Below are positions 1-5,234 of a stretch of 10,138 bases of DNA, piece by piece. Under the pieces are notes generated by a model. That model was not told the DNA's origin and did not search any database. It was given only the letters and a program-made list of their open reading frames with translations. The stretch lies in assembly GCA_009916335.1 (NCBI GenBank), contig SAAR01000113.1, positions 1 to 10,138 of the forward strand, written 5' to 3'. Positions within the stretch are counted from its first letter, which is position 1. Every line of letters begins with the position of its first letter. Position numbers and translations under genes: made by a program. Origin of the DNA: Erysipelotrichia bacterium. GTDB taxonomy: Bacteria; Bacillota_I; Bacilli_A; Erysipelotrichales; Erysipelotrichaceae.

Positions 1-2
1 AT

Positions 3-1277
3 GCTGCTATCGCAACTCAAAATATTGTGGAAAAAACAAAATTGAAAGCTACAAACACTGCTGTTCTATACGACATTGAGAATGTGCGAGAATTCGCTGA
101 TTTAAAAAGAATTATTGAGTTAGTAAACGAGATAACTGATGGAAAACCATTTTTCAATGCGGCATATACAGACTGGAGCAACCCAGCAATGGAGCAAAAA
201 AGAATATTGCTTCAGGCAAATGGTGTAATTCCACACCAAGTGATAACTTACGGTGGTACAGTTTACAAGAATTCTGCTGACATTGCTTTGTGTGTTGATG
301 CAATGGAGCTTTTGATTGATCCTGATATTGAGAATTTTATATTAATAACTGGTGATGGTGGTTTTACAAGTTTAATAACAAAATTGAAAAAGCATAAACG
401 CCATATTGAGGTAATATCTGTATCTGCTGCTTTTTCTAAGATGATAAATGGCTACGCAGATAAAGTTCACATAATATCAGACAATAAAGATCAAGAAGAA
501 GTCAGTAAAATCAGACATCCAAATGACTTTAGTATGGAAGCTAGTAAATCGTATTTTAAAGCGATATGGGCAATTTCAAAGAGTGTTTCTGAAATAGACG
601 AAGCGTTAACTTTGATTTTTAAAAATGCTTCAGTTAGGGCTCAAATAAAAACGCTGGGGCTTAAAATGATAATTCTTGAAAATGCACTAAAAATGAATTG
701 TCATGTCCAACATGCAAAAAAAGTAAGAGACGTTATTTTGGCAGCATTAAAAACTAGACAATATAAAATAATTCAAAAACCACATGAGGGCGCCATCATA
801 ATCCACAAAAATATCGAGGCAGAAATCAATATGGGAGAATATGGTGAAAATTTTACTGGTGAAATAACAAGAGAAAATATTTGCGAATACTTAAGCAGAA
901 AGGGATATACAATATCAAAGGGTGGTGGTAGTGCAGAGATCGTGAAATATATTGCAAGTAATTACACAAAAATAACCTTACAGCAGAAAGAAAATTTTAT
1001 TAATGAAATTGTGAAAAACACCAAAAAGCGAAGAATATATGTGGAATCAATAGTCAACTTGATGTCTTATTACGGCTTATCAAGTAGCATAAGCGACACC
1101 ACTCCTTTTACTTTATGTAAAAAAATCAGAGACAGCATTGGAAAAAAAGATGATTACTTTTTATTAAATGTTCTGATTGAAGAATTATTTTATTGGAATA
1201 TCAAAACCATAAAAATGAGTAACAATGATGAAAAAAAATATCGAAATAAATTAAAGAATGTGAAGAAAGCAAAATAA
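3..1277 (+). CDS. NYN-domain (PIN-like) nuclease-family protein, 5' end outside window
   Basis: Likely metal-dependent RNase-like protein of the NYN/LabA family. Numbering from the in-frame GTG at 27, the N-terminal 150 residues carry the family acidic pattern: AVLYDIENV (D16, N19), KNSADIALCVDAMEL (D85, D91) and ILITGDGGF (D110), in a predicted alternating beta/alpha fold. Residues about 165-265 are helical and end in a basic strand, compatible with a winged-helix or LOTUS/OST-HTH RNA-binding domain, which often follows NYN domains; that part is inference. The C-terminus (about 290-416) is lysine-rich and unassigned. The frame stays open to the left edge, reading AAIATQNI before the GTG. No Shine-Dalgarno precedes the GTG, so the true start probably lies outside the window; GTG 27 remains possible and would give 416 residues. 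Family call is firm, the RNA target unknown. Confidence 0.85.
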   Translation, partial: AAIATQNIVEKTKLKATNTAVLYDIENVREFADLKRIIELVNEITDGKPFFNAAYTDWSNPAMEQKRILLQANGVIPHQVITYGGTVYKNSADIALCVDAMELLIDPDIENFILITGDGGFTSLITKLKKHKRHIEVISVSAAFSKMINGYADKVHIISDNKDQEEVSKIRHPNDFSMEASKSYFKAIWAISKSVSEIDEALTLIFKNASVRAQIKTLGLKMIILENALKMNCHVQHAKKVRDVILAALKTRQYKIIQKPHEGAIIIHKNIEAEINMGEYGENFTGEITRENICEYLSRKGYTISKGGGSAEIVKYIASNYTKITLQQKENFINEIVKNTKKRRIYVESIVNLMSYYGLSSSISDTTPFTLCKKIRDSIGKKDDYFLLNVLIEELFYWNIKTIKMSNNDEKKYRNKLKNVKKAK

Positions 1278-1305
1278 AATACCACATTACTGAAAAGGAC
1301 TGAAA

Positions 1306-1662
1306 ATGTACTCTATAACTCCCTCTGATCTTGAGAAGATTTCCGATGTAGATGTATCTTTTGGCACGACAATGTTGCTTCCGAAAGAAAAAGATATTCC
1401 GGAGGATTTTAAAGATTACGGCAAAAACGAGATTTATTTCAAAATCGTCAATTCGCTTTTTTATGGCTTCACGCCCCCTGATGCGGATATTGAGTTTAAA
1501 GACGGTTTTGATCCCAACAAAGTTTTACGCGTTGTTCGAGCTCATTTGGCGTCTTGGGAGCCCAAACATCAACATAAAACAGCCGGTGTCGCGTATATGC
1601 TAAAAAGCATGTGTACAATTATGCCGAAAGAAAAATTTGGGAGGACACTTGATAAACAATGA
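1306..1662 (+). CDS. Hypothetical protein, 118 aa
   Basis: Not recognised. A soluble, acidic-to-neutral protein with no membrane segment or signal peptide. The middle is aromatic-rich (EIYFKIVNSLFYGFTPPDADI), followed by a helical segment (PNKVLRVVRAHLASWEPKH) and a short basic tail. The ATG is preceded by AAAGGA with suitable spacing, and the gene begins 28 bp after the NYN gene, so co-transcription is likely. Its last 14 bases overlap the next gene in another frame, suggesting translational coupling. It could be a small partner of the NYN protein, but only adjacency supports that. Confidence 0.65.
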   Translation: MYSITPSDLEKISDVDVSFGTTMLLPKEKDIPEDFKDYGKNEIYFKIVNSLFYGFTPPDADIEFKDGFDPNKVLRVVRAHLASWEPKHQHKTAGVAYMLKSMCTIMPKEKFGRTLDKQ

Positions 1663-1840
1663 GCGTAGAATTTTTCTAAGCATTTACCCAGATGCAGAAA
1701 TTGAAATCGTTAAAAAAAGCGCAGGAAGAATTTTAACCGTAAATGGATTTTCAGCGTTAAACCTCGATGATAAGGGTATAAATTCGGATTTGATTTTGTC
1801 GTCAATGAAAAGAGCATATTTGGTGAATAAAAAGAAATAG
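1649..1840 (+). CDS. Hypothetical short protein, possibly frame-disrupted
   Basis: Not recognised. The frame overlaps the end of the upstream gene. The only plausible starts are TTG codons at 1637 or 1649; a GGGAGGA box at 1639-1645 favours 1649, though the spacing of about 4 nt is short. The product has alternating strand-like segments (AEIEIVKKSAGRILTVNG) and ends in LVNKKK. From 1774 a second frame, the same one used by the upstream gene, becomes open and reads GYKFGFDFVVNEKSIFGE before a TAA at 1828. After that stop it continues KEIVREIVKKKAFDTYVED to a TGA at 1888. That alternative tail looks more protein-like than the in-frame one, so this may be a decayed gene. Confidence that it is translated as drawn is limited. 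Confidence 0.4.
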   Translation: MINNERRIFLSIYPDAEIEIVKKSAGRILTVNGFSALNLDDKGINSDLILSSMKRAYLVNKKK

Positions 1841-1874
1841 TGCGTGAAATTGTAAAAAAGAAAGCATTTGATAC

Positions 1875-2351
1875 TTACGTTGAAGATTGATTAGACAGGA
1901 TTAAATACTTTAAATCCCTCGGAGATAGTTTTTGGATTATCTCTTGAAATTCTCCCATGCTTTCAAATAAAAAGTTGAGAGAAGAGTCTATCTTCTCGCT
2001 ATCAAGTTGTTTTACATGTAATCTAAATTCATTCATGAAAAGATCATCAGCTCCGATCATACAAAGATTTTTCTTGATACGACTTTTTTGAGTTCGGCAT
2101 GAATCAGAGCATGTATTTGATCTCCCACTTTTTGTTCTATAGTGAGCACCGCAAACATGACATATGTGTTCTGATTTTGGTACCAGAGTCATTGTGAATG
2201 CACCAAACTTAGAAGTAATTTGGCTATTGCTAAGTGAACTAATGATTATAGGCTCAGAAAGAATAGGGTGGTTTTTTTGATCCAATGTGTACGCAATTAG
2301 TTGTTCATCATGGGTATCAAGAGCATAGCCAATCTCCGTTAAAATCAGCAT
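1875..2351 (-). CDS. Small zinc-ribbon protein, 158 aa
   Basis: Unknown function, with one clear zinc-binding module: C64-x2-C67 and C81-x3-C85, in the context CHVCGAHYRTKSGRSNTC followed by SDSC and a basic stretch (RTQKSRIKKN). This arrangement (CxxC, a dozen basic or small residues, CSxxC, then an Arg/Lys helix) recalls small zinc fingers near DNA-binding helices, so nucleic-acid binding is plausible. The N-terminal 60 residues are beta-like and the C-terminal 55 are helical and acidic. The ATG lies 6 nt after the stop of the upstream membrane-protein gene, with only a weak ribosome site, which suggests coupling. Its 3' end converges with the + strand genes, and no clear hairpin terminator was seen between them. 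Confidence 0.7.
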   Translation of the reverse strand: MLILTEIGYALDTHDEQLIAYTLDQKNHPILSEPIIISSLSNSQITSKFGAFTMTLVPKSEHICHVCGAHYRTKSGRSNTCSDSCRTQKSRIKKNLCMIGADDLFMNEFRLHVKQLDSEKIDSSLNFLFESMGEFQEIIQKLSPRDLKYLILSNQSST

Positions 2352-2357
2352 TCAAAC

Positions 2358-2606
2358 TCATTTATTGTCATCATCATCTTTTTCTTCTTTTCTTGGAATA
2401 AGAGTCTTAAAAAGCAAATTAACAAAGCATATTAAAAAAAATGCTCCAATAGCAAAACAAATGATCCCTGGTATCGCAAATGATATTTTTTCAAGAATCG
2501 AGGCATATTCAAGCGCTTCAATTTTTAAGTAAAAGATAAATGCGATGATAAAAGTGACCAGAGAACCTACACCATAGGTTATCAAAGCAGGTTTATTTGC
2601 ATCCAT
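2358..2606 (-). CDS. Small two-span membrane protein, 82 aa
   Basis: Not recognised. Two predicted transmembrane helices (about residues 9-28 and 45-68) and a charged C-terminal tail ending KEEKDDDDNK. The frame can be extended upstream to 2675, but ATG 2606 is preferred: it has an AGGAG box at 2614-2618 with 7 nt spacing, right after the TAA (2621-2623) of the upstream gene, whereas the longer version would overlap that gene by about 55 bp. It sits in a tight - strand series with the gene at 2621-2899 and the zinc-ribbon gene. Confidence 0.65.
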   Translation of the reverse strand: MDANKPALITYGVGSLVTFIIAFIFYLKIEALEYASILEKISFAIPGIICFAIGAFFLICFVNLLFKTLIPRKEEKDDDDNK

Positions 2607-2620
2607 TATATCGCTCCTAG

Positions 2621-2899
2621 TTATGGTAAAAACATTGACACGTCCCACGTCTGTGGAAAAAATTGGTCTGAGCATCGAGCTTGAACTCTACCGTCGCCGT
2701 ATGGATGAATAACAAGGACGGAAGAAATATTCTCTACTTTACAAGAATCCGATAGCTCTTCAATGTTTTTGTAAACCTTCGATGCATCTTTCACGGATCG
2801 AATTGAGCCGAAGTTGGTAAACATTGCTCTATCAATTGTGTAAATGATTGCAAAGATCCCAAATACTACTAGCGAGAGAAAGAAGAGTTTTTTGAGCAT
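2621..2899 (-). CDS. Small membrane-anchored or secreted protein, 92 aa
   Basis: Not recognised. Starts MLKK followed by a hydrophobic stretch (about residues 5-22), either a signal anchor or a signal peptide without an obvious cleavage or lipobox cysteine. The remaining 70 residues are soluble and contain two cysteines (C53, C76) that could form a disulfide if the domain is periplasmic. AAAAGGA precedes the ATG at good spacing, and a TATAAT -10 lies just upstream at 2922-2927, so this gene probably heads its own transcript with the two genes that follow it. Confidence 0.65.
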   Translation of the reverse strand: MLKKLFFLSLVVFGIFAIIYTIDRAMFTNFGSIRSVKDASKVYKNIEELSDSCKVENISSVLVIHPYGDGRVQARCSDQFFPQTWDVSMFLP

Positions 2900-2921
2900 A
2901 TGTATCCTTTTAGAAATTTAG

Positions 2922-2927
2922 ATTATA
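2922..2927 (-). promoter_or_regulatory. -10 box (TATAAT)
   Basis: Perfect TATAAT read on the - strand, 22 nt before the ATG at 2899. No good -35 is visible; the upstream DNA is T/A-rich, as is usual for Campylobacterota sigma-70 promoters. Likely promoter for the 92-, 82- and 158-residue genes. Confidence 0.5.
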
Positions 2928-2982
2928 GCGTTTTGAAAATAATAATTTGAAAAAAGAGAACTATTTTACTCTGCTACGACGG

Positions 2983-3339
2983 TTATTTTAAATCCTCTAG
3001 TGAATATCGTTTTGCATTGTATCTTTTACCTTTTTTTGTGAGCACGGAATTTTGGGCTTTTGAAACAGCTGCCTTAAAATTTGGGTCTACATCTTCTTTT
3101 TTTATCTCGCTGGACGATGATATTTGAGTGTAAATCAAACCAAAAATTGACAAACAGAAGCCTGCACCGGCAGCCCACATAGATAGAGTCTGAACTTCAG
3201 CAGGCATTTTAGCTATTGCAAATGGCATAACAGTTGGGATAGTAATTGCCATCACAAATAATCCAAAAGACGCAAGAATGGAGACAACTATCATTTCAGA
3301 TATTTGAGCATGATCATTTGTTTCGTCACACTTTCTCAT
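2983..3339 (-). CDS. Two-span membrane protein, 118 aa
   Basis: Not recognised. Polar N-terminus (MRKCDETNDHAQISE), two predicted transmembrane helices (about residues 16-38 and 53-73), then a basic cytoplasmic-type tail (KKGKRYNAKRYSLEDLK). AAAGGA lies upstream of the ATG at suitable spacing. The start codon overlaps the stop of a 19-codon ORF as ATGA, so translation is probably coupled to it. A gap of 83 bp holding a separate -10 box separates it from the next gene down, so the two are not necessarily one transcript. Confidence 0.65.
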   Translation of the reverse strand: MRKCDETNDHAQISEMIVVSILASFGLFVMAITIPTVMPFAIAKMPAEVQTLSMWAAGAGFCLSIFGLIYTQISSSSEIKKEDVDPNFKAAVSKAQNSVLTKKGKRYNAKRYSLEDLK

Positions 3340-3395
3340 TTTTGATCCTTTTCAAAACTTAGCCTAGAAATGAACTTTTCGAATCTTGCAAACAT
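3336..3395 (-). CDS. 19-residue micro-ORF coupled to the 118-aa membrane protein
   Basis: Short reading frame encoding MFARFEKFISRLSFEKDQK, an amphipathic basic peptide. Support comes from an AAAAGGA ribosome site (3403-3409) 7 nt before the ATG and a stop codon that shares bases with the next start (ATGA, 3336-3339). It may be a regulatory leader peptide or a genuine small protein. Too short for homology inference. Confidence 0.4.
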   Translation of the reverse strand: MFARFEKFISRLSFEKDQK

Positions 3396-3426
3396 GATAT
3401 TTTCCTTTTAATATATTTTTTTACTG

Positions 3427-4200
3427 TTAAAAACTCTCAATCTTCGAACACGAAGATTCTGCAATTAAAGCATTGTTTGAATGCTCCCCTACTCCCTTCA
3501 TCAAATCTAAGATGGTTTTCATGAAATCTGGATGGTGCTTGTCAGGGTTACTTTTTAGTCTTTTTGTCCATCGTTCAATAAAGAAGATAGGTGTTTGAAT
3601 TGCACGATTTGTCGTGCAATTCAATGTATCACCCCAGATAACCGTGGCTGAAACACCAAGCAGACTAAGTTGTATATAGGTCATATCGGCGCATAACGCA
3701 TCAATATCTTTTGCTTCAACATACAGCTGACACGAATGATTTAGTCCATTTTCAATAAAAATTTTAATAAGTGCAATAATCATCGATCCAGATCCGCAAG
3801 CTGGTTCACTGAGTGTTACGTACTCTTTTTGTTCGAGGTGTTGAATAAGATCGCTTGCGCTCATGGCAGCGGTAAGCTCGCTGATAGACAAAGGTGTAAA
3901 AAATTGACCTTTATAACTTGAGCCCAAATCGTTGCTCATAAACGATTCTCCAAGGAAATCATGCGGATCCTTTTCAAGCGCTTGCACTAGCACAGCAAGC
4001 ATCCTTGGAAATATGCCTTGTTCTTTTTTATCGTAGCGCAACATGATTGATTTGTACTCGTCCTCAAATTGGTAATTATAAAAAGGGCTCGATAAACTAA
4101 TTGCAACCGCACGACAAAAGTCTCGAAAGACCTCAATTGTGTGGTACTTGTAGCCGTACTGGTTTAAAAGACGGTTAAATTCCGCTAGATACTGATTCAT
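3427..4200 (-). CDS. N6-adenine DNA methyltransferase-like protein (HsdM/N6_Mtase fold), no visible catalytic motif
   Basis: SAM-binding fold of the type I/IIG adenine methyltransferase family. Visible motifs: GQFFTP (98-103, motif X), LSEPACGSGSM (130-140, motif I, SAM loop), AKDID (163-167, acidic residue of motif II) and VIWGDTL (187-193). Where (N/D)PP(Y/F) should follow, the protein reads NCTTNRAIQTPIFF, and it ends at 257 residues, about half a full HsdM. I recall similar short proteins from conjugative plasmids that also lack the catalytic motif; this is memory, not a search. Either it is an inactive SAM-binding protein or the 3' half was lost. AAGGA precedes the ATG. No HsdR or HsdS gene is nearby. 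A 13-bp inverted repeat lies within the gene just after the conserved core. Confidence 0.75.
   Translation of the reverse strand: MNQYLAEFNRLLNQYGYKYHTIEVFRDFCRAVAISLSSPFYNYQFEDEYKSIMLRYDKKEQGIFPRMLAVLVQALEKDPHDFLGESFMSNDLGSSYKGQFFTPLSISELTAAMSASDLIQHLEQKEYVTLSEPACGSGSMIIALIKIFIENGLNHSCQLYVEAKDIDALCADMTYIQLSLLGVSATVIWGDTLNCTTNRAIQTPIFFIERWTKRLKSNPDKHHPDFMKTILDLMKGVGEHSNNALIAESSCSKIESF
3429..3458 (-). terminator. Possible intrinsic terminator at the 3' end of the N6 methyltransferase-like gene
   Basis: Perfect 8-bp stem AATCTTCG / CGAAGATT (3439-3446 and 3451-3458) with a 4-nt loop, followed on the - strand by GAGAG and TTTTT. It lies inside the last codons of the gene. The 5-nt gap before the T run makes it weaker than a classical terminator. 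Confidence 0.4.
3595..3624. repeat. Perfect 13-bp inverted repeat inside the N6 methyltransferase-like gene
   Basis: TTGAATTGCACGA (3595-3607) and TCGTGCAATTCAA (3612-3624) are exact reverse complements separated by TTTG. In the gene this encodes the LNCTTNRAIQ segment, just where the conserved methyltransferase core ends. Confidence 0.8.
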
Positions 4201-4223
4201 GGTAGGTCCTTAGATATACAATA

Positions 4224-4232
4224 TGTTATAAT
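4224..4232 (+). promoter_or_regulatory. Extended -10 promoter (TGTTATAAT)
   Basis: Perfect TATAAT at 4227-4232 with an upstream TGn, 32 nt before the ATG of the 53-residue peptide gene. The position gives a leader of about 25 nt that contains the GGAAAGGA ribosome site. Confidence 0.6.
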
Positions 4233-4264
4233 CCTAAAAATTTACTCATCTTGGAAAGGAACAA

Positions 4265-4426
4265 ATGATCCAACTATCACCAGTGGTTTTAGCACTTGGT
4301 ATTAATCTCTATTTTGAATCATTTAGAAGCGACAACCCTAAAAAAAGACGATTACCGCTTGTAATAACACTTCTTGGACTTATAGGAAGTGTTGTGCTTT
4401 TTGTTGATGAATACACAAATCTTTAA
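4265..4426 (+). CDS. Small membrane peptide, 53 aa
   Basis: Not recognised. Begins MIQLSPVVLALGINLYF, a hydrophobic first segment; then a basic loop (SFRSDNPKKRRL), a second hydrophobic helix (PLVITLLGLIGSVVLF) and an acidic end (VDEYTNL), so two membrane spans are likely. GGAAAGGA lies at 4253-4260, close to the ATG, and a TGTTATAAT promoter element sits just upstream. It lies divergently from the N6 methyltransferase-like gene (64 bp apart) and its stop overlaps the stop of the convergent 240-residue gene by 4 bases (4423-4426). It is the only + strand gene in this part of the window. Confidence 0.6.
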   Translation: MIQLSPVVLALGINLYFESFRSDNPKKRRLPLVITLLGLIGSVVLFVDEYTNL

Positions 4427-5145
4427 TTGTTTCCATTATAAAGAACAATACACTTCTCTTTAGAAAAACCATTTGCCCAACTTTTTGCTCCGACGAGTTT
4501 AGTGCTATATGCTTTTTGAGCATTATCACAAGTTTGTTGAGTTTGATTAAGTGCCTTTTCTAAAGCACCGTTTGTTTGAAGTATCTCAGCATATTTAACA
4601 ATCAAATCGATATCACCATTTTTTGCATGTTCAATTTCGTTGTTTTGAGCATTGGTATTTATCTCATCGACTTTTGATTGGTAAAATTGACTTTTTGTTA
4701 AATCTTTTGCCATATCGCTCAAACCGTTTCTATAGGCTTGTGTTAAAACATTGTATGGAAGTGTTGAGTTGCTTGGTGTTGTTATGAGATAGACTTCAAG
4801 AGCTTCGGCGTCAGTTTTAGAATTAAGTGGTAACAACCCAAGGTTAATAGCCTCGCCAAAATCCTTGTTTTTTACAACTTTAACCCCTAATGCATCTGCC
4901 GCAACGGGGGCGTCTTTTATATGCTTTTTTAAAGTTTGAATATCCGTGTTGCCAGCCACCTCTTTAAGGATTTTGCCATCGTATAGTATTCCTCCAAACA
5001 CAAGAAAACAAAAGCCCAAAAAATATAAAAACATAGCCACATCACCATGTTTAAAAGCCATCACATAACCGACAAGTGGTAAAGCCAAACCGAACAAAAA
5101 AATAAGTTCTGCATATGGTTGACAAAATAATAAAAACTCTAACAT
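4423..5145 (-). CDS. Membrane-anchored protein with soluble C-terminal region, 240 aa
   Basis: Not recognised. Two hydrophobic helices near the N-terminus (about 11-31 and 35-54) are followed by about 185 soluble residues rich in Asn, Gln, Lys and Ala and mostly helical (for example DEINTNAQNNEIEHAKNGD and ALEKALNQTQQTCDNAQKAY), with helix-turn-helix repeats loosely like TPR/Sel1 but no diagnostic consensus. AAGGA precedes the ATG with 6 nt spacing. A small hairpin at 5173-5192 separates it from the methyltransferase gene upstream. It may be a surface or envelope-associated scaffold; no function is assigned. Confidence 0.7.
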   Translation of the reverse strand: MLEFLLFCQPYAELIFLFGLALPLVGYVMAFKHGDVAMFLYFLGFCFLVFGGILYDGKILKEVAGNTDIQTLKKHIKDAPVAADALGVKVVKNKDFGEAINLGLLPLNSKTDAEALEVYLITTPSNSTLPYNVLTQAYRNGLSDMAKDLTKSQFYQSKVDEINTNAQNNEIEHAKNGDIDLIVKYAEILQTNGALEKALNQTQQTCDNAQKAYSTKLVGAKSWANGFSKEKCIVLYNGNN

Positions 5146-5172
5146 TTTAATTCCTTGTTAATTTTTTAAACA

Positions 5173-5192
5173 GCCTCTTTATTTTTAGAGGC
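5173..5192 (-). terminator. Weak hairpin between the cytosine methyltransferase gene and the 240-aa gene
   Basis: GCCTCT (5173-5178) and AGAGGC (5187-5192) form a 6-bp stem with an 8-nt loop. On the - strand only a short broken T/A tract (TGTTTAAAAAATT) follows, so termination would be inefficient. Confidence 0.3.
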
Positions 5193-5234
5193 AAACTATT
5201 GGTCATCACAATATAGCTTTGAGATTTTTCATTA

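Noticed and set aside
1352..1603. An 83-codon + strand frame within the 118-aa gene
   Set aside because: It is out of frame with the ORF that has the AAAGGA site and its Arg/Ser/Phe-rich composition is typical of a shadow frame.
2607..2675. N-terminal extension of the 82-aa membrane protein
   Set aside because: It would overlap the upstream gene and lacks a ribosome site, while ATG 2606 has AGGAG at 7 nt.
3410..3415. TATATT on the - strand as a promoter for the 19-codon ORF
   Set aside because: The transcription start would fall at the edge of the ribosome site, leaving no leader, and no -35 is present.
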